Positions 56,008 through 64,000 of a stretch of DNA of 64,000 nt are shown here, one piece after another; position 1 is the stretch's first letter; each line of letters starts with the position of its first letter. The notes under the pieces were generated by a model that saw only the letters and a list, made by a program, of their open reading frames with translations, did not search any database and was not told where the DNA came from. Origin of the DNA: Luteithermobacter gelatinilyticus (lineage in GTDB: Bacteria > Pseudomonadota > Alphaproteobacteria > Sphingomonadales > Emcibacteraceae); contig NZ_CP040517.1 in assembly GCF_005849285.1 (NCBI RefSeq), forward strand, positions 750,501-814,500, given 5' to 3'. The position numbers and the translations under genes were made by a program.

Positions 56008-56358
56008 ATGATTGAAAAACGGCAAGAGGACTGGGAAAATAAAAAAAGCGACAAGGGTCGGATTGTTCGCTCTGAAGAACGCCGGACCCGCCGCCGGCAG
56101 CCGGTGTTATGGAAATCGGTGATCAATGTGGGCACTTACAGTTTTGATTGTGTGGTGTTCGATGTGTCCCTGGGCGGCGCCAAACTGAAATTCGATCTGC
56201 CGCTCAAACCCGGAACCCTGGCCAATCTCGTGATCAAGGATCAGTGGTCTCTGCCGGCCACCGTGGTTTGGCAGGATGAAGATCGAATGGGGGTGAAATT
56301 TGATTATGACGAAAGTCGGGTGCGGGTCATGTTTGGGCCGCTGGCGGAACGTTTGTAG
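56008..56358 (+). CDS. PilZ domain protein, copy 3
   Basis: A 116-residue PilZ protein with a charged N-terminal extension (about 20 residues) before RRTRR (RxxxR) and DVSLGG (DxSxxG), both motifs needed for c-di-GMP binding. The remainder follows copies 1 and 2 (KLKFDLPL, ATVVWQDEDRMGVKF) but is more divergent. It is a third PilZ protein within 9 kb. It stands between the TonB receptor and the division cluster with its own spacer on both sides. Confidence 0.87.
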   Translation: MIEKRQEDWENKKSDKGRIVRSEERRTRRRQPVLWKSVINVGTYSFDCVVFDVSLGGAKLKFDLPLKPGTLANLVIKDQWSLPATVVWQDEDRMGVKFDYDESRVRVMFGPLAERL

Positions 56359-56636
56359 GGCTGGCCTCAATCTTTCCTGCTCGGTTTGATTTTCTCTGCT
56401 CTGTTTTATTCTATATCTTAATCTTATTTCTATAACGCGGCCGATGCCGGGTGTTTCGTTTTTCCTGCCCTATCCTGGCTTATTTTCTGTTCTTGACCTG
56501 AGTGGCTTGTTCATGGCCTGACTGCGTCAAGGGCGCTGGCGGATTTGTGGCCGCCGAGTCTTTCCCGGAAATTGTTTTTCTGAAACCAACTGAACACACC
56601 GCATGCCGGACACGGCGTGGCCTTTGGTTTTTTGGG

Positions 56637-56660
56637 CAACCTGTTCGCAATTCACTTTAA
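56637..56660. repeat. Degraded half copy of the TAGAGTGAATTG palindrome family
   Basis: CAACCTGTTCGCAATTCACT followed by TTAA matches the inner part plus right arm of the complete copies (CAACCTATTCACAATTCACTCTAG in copy A) with a few substitutions. No left arm was found. It is upstream of the mraZ boxes. Confidence 0.5.
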
Positions 56661-56671
56661 AGCATTATTAA

Positions 56672-56728
56672 CCCCATATCTATACCATGTATTCCCATTG
56701 ACGAGGCACTATATCCCATGATATCCCA
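56672..56728 (-). promoter_or_regulatory. Candidate MraZ-binding repeats (TGGGN on the minus strand)
   Basis: On the minus strand TGGGA occurs at 56728-56724, 56718-56714 and 56697-56693, and TGGGG at 56676-56672. Spacings between starts are 10, 21 and 21 bases, near whole turns of the helix. MraZ binds direct TGGG-type repeats spaced about 10 bp upstream of its own operon in E. coli; here they point away from the operon. All lie 70-126 bases before mraZ. Confidence 0.45.
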
Positions 56729-56797
56729 TAAGGAGGCGAGTCAGAGGGGACGCAGGCCATGCAATAACGCACCACATGCCGATTGTCGGGACGGGCA

Positions 56798-57277
56798 ATG
56801 CCGAAATTTACATCGACATACACCAACAAGGTGGATAAGAAAGGCCGGGTTTCCGTGCCGGCATCCTTTCGCGCCGCCTTGCCCGAAGGATCCTGGCAGG
56901 GAATTGTGGTGTACCCGTCCTTTGTACATGATGCCATTGAAGGTTGTGATCTGGCCCATCTTGACCGGCTGGCGGACTCCATTGACGATCTGGCCCCGTT
57001 TTCCGAAGAACATGATGCCTTCACATTGTCCATCATCTCGTCCAGCTCCCGCCTGGCTTTTGACAGCGAAGGCCGCATCATACTGCCCCAGGAGTTGATG
57101 GAAATTGCCGGAATTGTCGATCGGGCGACCTTTGTCGGGCGTGGCAACACCTTTCAGATCTGGGAACCGGAGGCCTTCCAGGCCGAACTGGCCAAGGCGC
57201 GCGAAGTGGCCCGCAATAATCGGGCGATGCTGAAATGGAAAAGCCGGCTTCCTGCCGGGGAAGGGCAAGGGGCATGA
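56798..57277 (+). CDS. mraZ: Transcriptional regulator MraZ
   Basis: A 159-residue AbrB-like DNA-binding protein with two MraZ repeats: TYTNKVDKKGRVSVPASFR near the N terminus and SSRLAFDSEGRIILPQELME around residues 90-110. The DxKGR and DxEGR loops contact TGGG repeats. In E. coli it represses its own division/cell-wall operon and overexpression is toxic. I start at ATG 56798; the upstream TTG frame adds only five residues. The stop overlaps the rsmH start by four bases. Confidence 0.95.
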   Translation: MPKFTSTYTNKVDKKGRVSVPASFRAALPEGSWQGIVVYPSFVHDAIEGCDLAHLDRLADSIDDLAPFSEEHDAFTLSIISSSSRLAFDSEGRIILPQELMEIAGIVDRATFVGRGNTFQIWEPEAFQAELAKAREVARNNRAMLKWKSRLPAGEGQGA

Positions 57278-58329
57278 TGACCGCAGCTTCCCCCCGTGAT
57301 CCCCGAAAAAATACCACACATGATTCCGATCATGGCGCTGGGCGTTCCTCTCCGGACGACCGGAAACATTTTCCCGTCTTGCTGGAAGAGGTGCTGGCAG
57401 CCCTGTCTCCCGCAGATGGTGAAGTCATTGTGGATGGCACATTCGGCGCGGGCGGATATAGCCGGGCGCTGCTGGATCGGGCGGATTGCATGGTATGGGC
57501 TATCGACCGGGACCCCGCAGTCCGCGAAACGGGAACACAGTTCGAACAGGTATATCCCGGCCGGTTTCGTTTGCTTGAGGGATGTTTTTCAGACATGGAA
57601 AACCTGCTGCAAACGCAGGGGGTAACCGGCGTGAATGGTATTGTGCTGGATATCGGGGTGTCATCCATGCAATTGGATGAAGCGGCGCGCGGGTTTTCGT
57701 TTCAGCAAGACGGCCCGCTGGATATGCGTATGGCGCAAAGCGGGCGGAGCGCAGCGGATGTGGTCAATGAAGAAGATGAAACGACGCTGGCTGACATTAT
57801 TTACCAATATGGCGAGGAGCATAAATCCCGGCGCATTGCCCGGGCGATTGTCGAGGCGCGCCGTAACCGCCCCATTACCACAACCGGACAACTGGCGGAT
57901 GTTGTGGCCCGGGCGGCAGGGCCGAAAAGGCCGGCGCGCGGACAAAAGCAGATTCATCCCGCCACCCGCACCTTTCAGGCCCTGCGGATTTACGTGAATG
58001 ACGAACTTGGCGAGTTGCGCCAGGCTTTGGCGGCAGCGGAACGGCTTCTTATGCCGGGCGGCAGGCTGTGTGTGGTGACCTTTCATTCGCTGGAAGACCG
58101 TATCGTCAAAAACTTTTTCCGGGAACGTTGCGGAGCGCTTTCCCGGGGATCACGCCATTTGCCTGCGGCAGCAGCGAAAGGGTCAAAGCCAAGTTTCGAA
58201 ATGATTGTTCGGGGCGGGGTGAAGCCGTCTCAAGAAGAGCTACGTCTCAACCCTCGCTCAAGGTCGGCGAAAATGCGGGCCGGACGCAGAACTTCCGCGC
58301 CGGCTTGGAAAAAGGAGGATACGGCATGA
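57274..58329 (+). CDS. rsmH: 16S rRNA (cytosine(1402)-N(4))-methyltransferase
   Basis: MraW/RsmH methylates C1402 of 16S rRNA. The 351-residue chain has a longer, polar N terminus (about 28 residues) before HFPVLLEEVLAAL. SAM motif IVDGTFGAGGYSRALL, the family-specific DIGVSSMQLDEAARGFSF and VTFHSLEDRIVKNFF near the end are all present. The start ATG overlaps the mraZ stop and the stop overlaps ftsL, both as ATGA. Confidence 0.97.
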   Translation: MMTAASPRDPRKNTTHDSDHGAGRSSPDDRKHFPVLLEEVLAALSPADGEVIVDGTFGAGGYSRALLDRADCMVWAIDRDPAVRETGTQFEQVYPGRFRLLEGCFSDMENLLQTQGVTGVNGIVLDIGVSSMQLDEAARGFSFQQDGPLDMRMAQSGRSAADVVNEEDETTLADIIYQYGEEHKSRRIARAIVEARRNRPITTTGQLADVVARAAGPKRPARGQKQIHPATRTFQALRIYVNDELGELRQALAAAERLLMPGGRLCVVTFHSLEDRIVKNFFRERCGALSRGSRHLPAAAAKGSKPSFEMIVRGGVKPSQEELRLNPRSRSAKMRAGRRTSAPAWKKEDTA

Positions 58330-58844
58330 TCAGGATAATTGCTGCGATGGCGCTGCTGATGGTGCTGGTGTCGGCGGGCGCCGTCTATAACCTGAAAGAG
58401 GCCACGGAACGGTTGGAGGAACGCAAACGGGAGCTGAGCCGCAATATTCTGAAGGACCAGGAGGCCATCAAGGTGCTTAAGGCGGAAATGGCCTATCTCA
58501 GCCGCCCGGAGCGTTTGCAGAAACTGGCGGACAGGTTTCTCAACCTGCGGCCGATGGAAAATGTACAACTGGCTGCCTCTCTGGAAGACATTTCAGGTCG
58601 GGACGGGGAGTTTGAGCTTGTCGGTTATCCCGTGGACAGCTTTCCTTTGCTTTTGCCGCGTGAAAAGCCGCAGGAGAGGCGGGCAAATCCCAACAGGCGC
58701 GATATCTACCTGACCCGTGGTCAGGAGAGGCAGGTACATTATCCTGCGCCGCCAAAGGTTCAGGCGGAATCGAAATCCGCGCCGGCGCAGCATTCAAAAA
58801 GTTTTTATGAGCGAATTCTGACAAAATTGGAAAAACACAATTGA
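58326..58844 (+). CDS. ftsL: Cell division protein FtsL
   Basis: A 172-residue bitopic membrane protein: one helix (IRIIAAMALLMVLVSAGAVYNL) close to the N terminus and a coiled coil (about residues 25-60) with leucine-heptad character. The position between rsmH and ftsI and the LSRPERLQKLADRFLNLRP segment identify it as FtsL of the FtsQLB complex. It is longer than E. coli FtsL because of a Pro/Lys-rich C-terminal tail of about 80 residues. Both ends overlap neighbouring genes by four bases. Confidence 0.92.
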   Translation: MIRIIAAMALLMVLVSAGAVYNLKEATERLEERKRELSRNILKDQEAIKVLKAEMAYLSRPERLQKLADRFLNLRPMENVQLAASLEDISGRDGEFELVGYPVDSFPLLLPREKPQERRANPNRRDIYLTRGQERQVHYPAPPKVQAESKSAPAQHSKSFYERILTKLEKHN

Positions 58845-60559
58845 GATCTATTGATCTACATATCGAAGGGGCAAGGCAGGGGGCCATAGAGATGGCCCGC
58901 ACGCGACTGATTGTGCCGCTGGTGCTGTTTGCGCTGGGTTTTGGGTTTCTGGCGATACGCCTGATCAGCATCGGGGCGTTTGGAGAAATGCGGGAAGGCG
59001 CAAGTTATGTGGCCGCCGCGCCGCGCGATTATATCACCGGGCGGGCGGATATTCTGGATCGGAATGGCGTGGTTCTGGCCACTAATCTGTTGAGCCCGTC
59101 TTTGGCGGCGCGGCCGCGTCTGATCAGTGAGCCGGAGACGGTGGCCGACAAGATTGTAGCTATCCTGCCGGATCTTAACCGGGTCGAGGTGCTGAACAAG
59201 CTGAAATCTTCCAGTCACCATGTATGGATCAAACGCAAACTCAGCCCGCGTGAAGTCTGGCAAATCAATAGCCTTGGCGAGCCGGGCCTGGAGCTGGAGC
59301 AAGAGGAGAAACGCACCTATCCCCATGGTCCGCTGGCGGCGCATGTGCTGGGATATGTGGGGGTGGACAATCAGGCTTTCGCCGGGGTGGAGCGTTTTTT
59401 CAACGACCATCTGTCGGATCCGTTGCGGGTTAATGAACCGCTGGTTTTGTCCCTTGATATCCGCGTGCAGCATATTCTGCGTCAGGAACTGAAAGTCTAT
59501 ATGGATAAATTCAGCGCCAAGGGGGCGGCGGGGCTGATCATGGATGCGCAGACTGGCGAAATTCTTGCCCTGTCGTCGTTGCCGGATTTTGATCCCAATG
59601 ATTATACGGGGGCCGGCCGGGACCAGATGTTTAACAAGGTAACGCAGGGCGTGTATGAAATGGGGTCCGGTTTCAAGGCCTTTACGGTCGCCATGGCTTT
59701 GGAGAGCGGGGTGGTTGACCTGGAAGGTGGCTATGATGCGACCGAGCCGCTGAAGGTGGACCGGTTCACCATTCGGGACGATCACGCCAAGAAGCGCTGG
59801 CTCAGCGTGCCGGAGATTTTTACCTATTCCAGCAATATCGGCACCGCGCTTATGGCACGGGACATCGGCGCCGAACGCCAGCGGGCGTTTCTCAGGAAGA
59901 TCGGCATGATGAGCGAACCCTCCATTGAACTTTCCGGAGTGGCAAGCCCGTTGTTGCCGCGCCAGTGGGGCGAGGTGGAAATGATGACCGTTTCTTATGG
60001 GCATGGCATCGCCATCACTCCGCTGCAATTGGCCTCCGGCGTTGCCGCCCTGGTCAATGGCGGGCGTCATATTCCTGCCACCTTGTTGCGCCAAGGTGAT
60101 GGCGATCGGCACCGCGCCGATCCTTCCGGGCAAAGCCGGCATTTGAGCCGGGTGATTTCCGAAAAAACCAGCCGGACCATGCGGGACCTGATGCGTCTTG
60201 CCGTACAATATGGTACGGGCCGTCAGGCCGATGTTCAGGGGTACCGGGTGGGGGGCAAAACCGGCACGGCGGAAAAACCCGGCAAGGGCGGGTATCGGGA
60301 AAAGGACCTGGTGTCCTCGTTTGTGGGAGCTTTTCCCATGAACAATCCCCAATATGTGGTTTTTGCCATGCTGGATGAACCCCGGGGCATCGAGGAAACC
60401 TTTTATTATGCGACGGCCGGGTGGACGGCGGCCCCTCTTGTGGGCAGTGTGATAGAGAAAGTTGGTCCCCTGTTGGGGGTCATGCCGGAAAAAGAGCAGG
60501 ACCCCGGGCTGGCACATTTTATATTAACTTCGGCGGATGGCGGAACAAAAAACAGATGA
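58841..60559 (+). CDS. ftsI: Septal peptidoglycan transpeptidase FtsI (PBP3)
   Basis: A 572-residue class B penicillin-binding protein. After a membrane anchor (LIVPLVLFALGFGFLAIRL) comes the PBP dimer domain (DYITGRADILDRNGVVLATN). The transpeptidase motifs are SGFK (SxxK) in YEMGSGFKAF, SSN (SxN) in FTYSSNIG and KTGT in VGGKTGTAEKP. I use the TTG at 58841 because all four surrounding junctions in this cluster overlap by four bases in the same way (TTGA here); the ATG at 58892 (555 residues) with GGGGG upstream is the alternative. It links septal peptide cross-bridges. Confidence 0.95.
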   Translation: MRSIDLHIEGARQGAIEMARTRLIVPLVLFALGFGFLAIRLISIGAFGEMREGASYVAAAPRDYITGRADILDRNGVVLATNLLSPSLAARPRLISEPETVADKIVAILPDLNRVEVLNKLKSSSHHVWIKRKLSPREVWQINSLGEPGLELEQEEKRTYPHGPLAAHVLGYVGVDNQAFAGVERFFNDHLSDPLRVNEPLVLSLDIRVQHILRQELKVYMDKFSAKGAAGLIMDAQTGEILALSSLPDFDPNDYTGAGRDQMFNKVTQGVYEMGSGFKAFTVAMALESGVVDLEGGYDATEPLKVDRFTIRDDHAKKRWLSVPEIFTYSSNIGTALMARDIGAERQRAFLRKIGMMSEPSIELSGVASPLLPRQWGEVEMMTVSYGHGIAITPLQLASGVAALVNGGRHIPATLLRQGDGDRHRADPSGQSRHLSRVISEKTSRTMRDLMRLAVQYGTGRQADVQGYRVGGKTGTAEKPGKGGYREKDLVSSFVGAFPMNNPQYVVFAMLDEPRGIEETFYYATAGWTAAPLVGSVIEKVGPLLGVMPEKEQDPGLAHFILTSADGGTKNR

Positions 60560-62049
60560 GATTATCCGAGCTTCTGAAAGAGACACGGACCAAATTCGCG
60601 CTTGAGATCACACCGGATGCGGATCTGGAGGTCAGCGGAATCACAGCCGACAGTCGCAAGGTACAGCCCGGTTTCATTTTTGTGGCCCTGCCCGGTCTCA
60701 AATATAACGGCGCGGATTTTATCGAAGCGGCCATAGCCAAAGGGGCTGTGGCCGTTCTTTGCGCGCCTACAGAAAAGGGTTCTCACCCTTCGGTGGTGTG
60801 GTTGACCCATGACACGCCAGGGCGGGTCTTCCCGCATATTGTCGCCAGTTATTTTCGCCGTCAGCCGAACAGGGTGGCTGCGGTCACCGGCACCAATGGC
60901 AAAACCTCGGTAGCGTCCTTTACCCGGCAGATCTGGGATCATCTGGGGCTAAAGGCGGCATCGGTGGGCACGCTGGGCGTGGTTGGTCCCGATTATCACC
61001 GGGAAACCGGCCTGACCACACCTGATCCCGTCACCCTGCACAAGGCGATGAGCGATTTATGCGATCTGGGGGTGGATCATGTGGTGTTCGAGGCATCGAG
61101 TCATGGTCTGGCGCAATACCGCCTTGACGGCATGCATATTTCTGCGGGGGCATTTACCAACCTGACCCGGGATCATTATGATTATCACGGCAGTGAGGAA
61201 AATTATCTGTACGCCAAAACCCGTCTATTCGGAGAGATCATGAAACCGGGCAGTACGGCCGTGTTGAATGCGGATTGTCCCATCATGCGGGATGTGGAGG
61301 ATATCTGCTGGGCCCGGGGGCACAAGGTAATCACCGTCGGGCAGTACGATGGAGACATCCGTCTGCTCAGCCAGCGTTCCACGCCCAACGGTCAGGAAAT
61401 CACGGTTTCTTATGGGGCGCGCCTTTATGATATAGATTTGCCGCTGGTGGGCAGCTTTCAGGCTATGAATGCGCTGATGGCTGTGGGACTGGTCATCGGT
61501 TGCGGGGGTGAGGCAGACCAGGCCTTTAAGGCGTTGTCTTGTCTGCGGCCTGTTCGGGGCCGAATGGAAAATGCCGGCCGGCATCCGTCAGGCGCCCGGA
61601 TCTATGTGGATTACGCCCATACGCCGGATGCCCTGGAAACGGCGCTCAAGGCGCTTCAGCCTCATGTCCGGGGGCGGCTTTCTGTGGTGTTCGGTTGCGG
61701 TGGTGACCGGGACCGGGGCAAAAGAAAGCCCATGGGCGAGATTGCGGCGCGGCTGGCAGATCGGGTTTATGTAACGGATGACAATCCGCGCAGTGAAGAT
61801 GCAGCAGCGATCCGTACCGAGATTATGGCCGGCTGCCCCGAGGCCACCGAGGTCGGCGATCGGGCCCAGGCCATTCGCCGGGCGCTCAGGGATCTTGAAG
61901 CCGGGGATATTCTTCTGGTGGCCGGCAAAGGTCATGAAAGGGGGCAGGTTATTGCCAACAAAGTCATTGATTTCGATGATGTTTCGGAGGTGCGTACAGC
62001 GCTGGCGGAGCTGTCCCCCTCGGCCAGCCCGGGAGGAGAAACCCCATGA
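60556..62049 (+). CDS. murE: UDP-MurNAc-L-Ala-D-Glu:meso-diaminopimelate ligase
   Basis: Adds the third residue of the peptidoglycan stem peptide. The 497-residue chain has GTNGKTSVASF as ATP loop and DDNPRSEDA, in which the DNPR motif specifies meso-diaminopimelate rather than lysine. HTPDALETALKAL and FGCGGDRDRGKRKPMG are the other conserved blocks. The start overlaps ftsI (ATGA) and the stop overlaps murF (ATGA). meso-DAP peptidoglycan is as expected for a Gram-negative alphaproteobacterium. Confidence 0.98.
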   Translation: MRLSELLKETRTKFALEITPDADLEVSGITADSRKVQPGFIFVALPGLKYNGADFIEAAIAKGAVAVLCAPTEKGSHPSVVWLTHDTPGRVFPHIVASYFRRQPNRVAAVTGTNGKTSVASFTRQIWDHLGLKAASVGTLGVVGPDYHRETGLTTPDPVTLHKAMSDLCDLGVDHVVFEASSHGLAQYRLDGMHISAGAFTNLTRDHYDYHGSEENYLYAKTRLFGEIMKPGSTAVLNADCPIMRDVEDICWARGHKVITVGQYDGDIRLLSQRSTPNGQEITVSYGARLYDIDLPLVGSFQAMNALMAVGLVIGCGGEADQAFKALSCLRPVRGRMENAGRHPSGARIYVDYAHTPDALETALKALQPHVRGRLSVVFGCGGDRDRGKRKPMGEIAARLADRVYVTDDNPRSEDAAAIRTEIMAGCPEATEVGDRAQAIRRALRDLEAGDILLVAGKGHERGQVIANKVIDFDDVSEVRTALAELSPSASPGGETP

Positions 62050-63521
62050 CCGAAGTTGTCGATGAAACCGCCCTGTGGACGTCCCGGGAACTGGGGCGGG
62101 TGCTGGGGAGTGACGTCCGGGCGCAGTGGGACTGTCAGGGCATTTCCATCGACAGCCGTACGCTTAAGCGGGGGGATCTGTTTTTTGCGTTGTCAGGTCC
62201 GCATTTCGACGGTCATGATTATGTGGCAGAAGTGTTTGAGAAGGGAGCGGCAGGAGCGGTGGTCAGCAAGCCCGTTGCTGGCGCTGATCCGGCCCGTCTG
62301 CTGATGGTGAAGGATGTGCGCGCGGCGCTGGTGATGCTGGGCAGGGCGGGGCGCGATCGGGTGGAGGCGCCGGTTATTGCGGTCACCGGTAGTGTTGGCA
62401 AGACCGGAGTCAAGGAAGCGCTGCGTCTGGCGCTGGGGCGTGACAAAAAAACTCATGCCAGCATCTTAAGCTACAACAATGAGATCGGCGTACCGTTGTC
62501 CTTGGCGCGCATGCCCCGGGATGCGGCCTATGGTGTTTTTGAGCTGGGCATGAACCACAAGGGGGAGCTGAAAGAGCTGGTCAGACTGGTGCGGCCCCAT
62601 GTGGCGATTGTGACCACAGTCGAACTGGCTCATAGCGAATTTTTTGAAAGCGTGGAAGAGATTGCCGACGCCAAGGCCGAAATCTTTACCGCCATGACAG
62701 GGCCGGGGGTGGCTCTTCTCAATCGGGACAATGATCAGTACGGCCGGCTGCGGCAACGAGCCGAACAGGTCGGCGTGAACAAAATTGTTTCTTTCGGCAG
62801 CACGCCGGAAGCGGATATCCATATTCTGGAGCAGGTTCTTGAGGAAACACAAAGCATCGTGACCGCCAATGTGAACGGCAAAATCATGACCTACAGGATT
62901 GGTCTGGCGGGGCAGCACTGGGTTCTGAATTCGTTGGCAGTGCTGGGCGCTGTGGATCAGGTGGGGGGAGACCTGGGCCTTGCGGGATTGGCGCTGGCGG
63001 AAATGGCGCCGCTCAAGGGGCGCGGTCAGCGCCACAGAATTCCCCTACGCCCGGAGAAAGGCACCGACAGGGGCAGGACTACAGGCGATGAGGCTGCCTT
63101 TGTGCTGATTGATGAGAGTTATAACGCCAATCCGGCATCCATGCGGGCCGCTCTGGCCAGCCAGGGACAGATCACCCCCGCTTCGCAGGGGCGGCGTATC
63201 GCCGTGCTTGGGGATATGGCAGAACTGGGATCCGAAAGTGCCGCGCTGCATGCGGCCCTGGCGGACGCTGTTAGCGCTGCGGGCATAGAGCGGCTCTATC
63301 TGATAGGAACAGACATGAGGCATCTGGGCCGGGTGCTGGAAGATAAAATGTTTGTTGCGCATTTTGATACGATTGAGGATCTGGCGCAGGCCCTGGACGC
63401 TGATTTGCGCTGTGACGATGTGGTCATGGTAAAGGGCTCCAATGCCAGCGGCATGTTCCGACTGGTGGAAAGAATGCTGGACATGACGTCACCGAATGTG
63501 AAAAAAGCGACCAACGGGTAA
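62046..63521 (+). CDS. murF: UDP-MurNAc-tripeptide:D-Ala-D-Ala ligase
   Basis: Completes the pentapeptide precursor by adding D-Ala-D-Ala. The 491-residue chain shows ATP-loop VTGSVGKTGVKEAL, YNNEIGVPLSLARM, FELGMNHKGEL and DESYNANPASM typical of MurF. The MurF ATP loop usually reads GSxGKT, as here. It starts within the murE stop and ends 44 bases before mraY, a wider gap than any other junction in the cluster. Confidence 0.98.
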   Translation: MTEVVDETALWTSRELGRVLGSDVRAQWDCQGISIDSRTLKRGDLFFALSGPHFDGHDYVAEVFEKGAAGAVVSKPVAGADPARLLMVKDVRAALVMLGRAGRDRVEAPVIAVTGSVGKTGVKEALRLALGRDKKTHASILSYNNEIGVPLSLARMPRDAAYGVFELGMNHKGELKELVRLVRPHVAIVTTVELAHSEFFESVEEIADAKAEIFTAMTGPGVALLNRDNDQYGRLRQRAEQVGVNKIVSFGSTPEADIHILEQVLEETQSIVTANVNGKIMTYRIGLAGQHWVLNSLAVLGAVDQVGGDLGLAGLALAEMAPLKGRGQRHRIPLRPEKGTDRGRTTGDEAAFVLIDESYNANPASMRAALASQGQITPASQGRRIAVLGDMAELGSESAALHAALADAVSAAGIERLYLIGTDMRHLGRVLEDKMFVAHFDTIEDLAQALDADLRCDDVVMVKGSNASGMFRLVERMLDMTSPNVKKATNG

Positions 63522-63565
63522 ACCCGTTTCAGCTTCGGGACGACGAACAGGAAAAGACATAAGGC

Positions 63566-64000
63566 ATGCTGTATAACTTTTTATATCCTTTGAGCGATGA
63601 TTTCGGACTGTTCAATCTGTTCAGATATTTGACGTTCCGGACGGGTGGGGCGTTGTTCACCGCGTTTTTGATCAGTTTCCTGTGCGGACCGTCGCTCATA
63701 GGCTGGTTAAGAAAGAAACAGAAAAAAGGGCAACCCATCCGCGATGACGGACCGGAAAGCCATCTACTGACCAAGCAGGGCACGCCCACCATGGGTGGTT
63801 TCCTGATCCTGTTGGGCCTTACGGTGGGCACAGTATTGTGGGCGGATCTCAGCAATCCTTATGTCTGGGCCTGTCTGGTGGTTACCACCGGTTTCGGGGT
63901 GATCGGTTTCATGGATGACTACCGCAAAGTGACCCGATCCAGTTCCGCCGGCGTTCCCGGCCGCGTCAAGCTTATCCTGGAAATTATTGTGTCTTTGGGT
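63566..64000 (+). CDS. mraY: Phospho-N-acetylmuramoyl-pentapeptide transferase, 5' part
   Basis: The gene runs off the right edge; 145 codons are visible. MraY attaches the MurNAc-pentapeptide to undecaprenyl phosphate to form lipid [15 protein letters not shown] and GFMDDYRKV, with the catalytic Asp pair, are unmistakable. The N-terminal membrane helix ([15 protein letters not shown]) is in place. GGAAAAGACATAAGG precedes the ATG at 63566. murD, ftsW and murG should follow outside the window. Confidence 0.97.
   Translation, partial: MLYNFLYPLSDDFGLFNLFRYLTFRTGGALFTAFLISFLCGPSLIGWLRKKQKKGQPIRDDGPESHLLTKQGTPTMGGFLILLGLTVGTVLWADLSNPYVWACLVVTTGFGVIGFMDDYRKVTRSSSAGVPGRVKLILEIIVSLG

Larger units (their letters stand above)
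56359..56797. other. 439-base spacer upstream of mraZ
   Basis: No gene is visible. The right half holds a degraded copy of the dispersed palindrome (56637-56660), a series of TCCCA/CCCCA boxes (56672-56728) and a strong but apparently unused AAGGAGG at 56730-56736, 60 bases before the mraZ ATG. A two-codon ORF ATG-CAA-TAA at 56759-56767 lies between that site and mraZ. The promoter of the division/cell-wall cluster should be here. Confidence 0.65.

Noticed and set aside
58856-60517. 553-codon minus-strand open frame across ftsI
   Set aside because: Antisense shadow of ftsI, which has all three transpeptidase motifs and coupled neighbours on both sides.

Overview
The window reads as chromosomal DNA of a free-living alphaproteobacterium of moderate GC content. 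The evidence is the cytochrome aa3 oxidase cluster in the order ctaC-ctaD-ctaB-small ORF-ctaG-ctaE-DUF983-SURF1 followed by thrC and an M16 peptidase, an ATP synthase F0 operon with separate b' and b subunits, methionine synthase split into two proteins, an SMC that starts as alphaproteobacterial SMCs do, several PAS_5 (PF07310) proteins, and a LuxI/LuxR pair. A Kordiimonadales/Emcibacterales or Sneathiella-like lineage would fit, but that placement is a guess from gene content. Both edges cut genes: a histidine kinase on the left and mraY on the right. I saw no tRNA, rRNA operon, CRISPR array, transposase or prophage gene.

Layout. 0-4.3 kb: histidine-kinase tail, two tandem DUF308/HdeD membrane proteins, a RimB-RimK fusion and an MlaA lipoprotein. 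4.4-10.2 kb: methionine-cycle block with an ArsR-methyltransferase regulator, metF and a two-part metH. 10.3-16 kb: ubiA, rsmE, an exported methyltransferase-like protein, a membrane retropepsin, gshA and the first PAS_5 protein. 16-27 kb: tldD, the cytochrome oxidase cluster behind a promoter region with two FNR/FixK-type boxes, thrC and an M16 peptidase. 27-37 kb: gst-mutY facing dciA, dsbA and smc, then the F0 operon. 37-47.5 kb: hsp20, a lytic transglycosylase lipoprotein, a catabolic-looking unit on the minus strand (5-oxoprolinase, amidohydrolase, ABM protein, 2OG-Fe(II) oxygenase), a DjlA-like co-chaperone, an EamA transporter and an N-acetylmuramoyl-L-alanine amidase.

47.6-52.3 kb is the least conventional part: RNase P RNA lies between two paralogous PilZ proteins, followed by an AHL synthase with its LuxR regulator and two more PAS_5 proteins. 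52.4-56.4 kb carries a threonine-synthase paralogue, a TonB-dependent receptor and a third PilZ protein. From 56.8 kb to the end runs the division/cell-wall cluster mraZ-rsmH-ftsL-ftsI-murE-murF-mraY, with five successive 4-nt start/stop overlaps.

A family of short palindromic repeats (arms TAGAGTGAATTG/CAATTCACTCTA) is scattered between genes. Three complete copies lie at the 3' ends of minus-strand genes, and in two of them the first three bases of the repeat are the gene's stop codon. Short tandem duplications with 11- or 16-bp periods occur at four intergenic sites. I find no convincing wholly new multi-gene system. The best candidates for follow-up are the signalling island at 47.6-52.3 kb and the stop-codon-associated palindrome.
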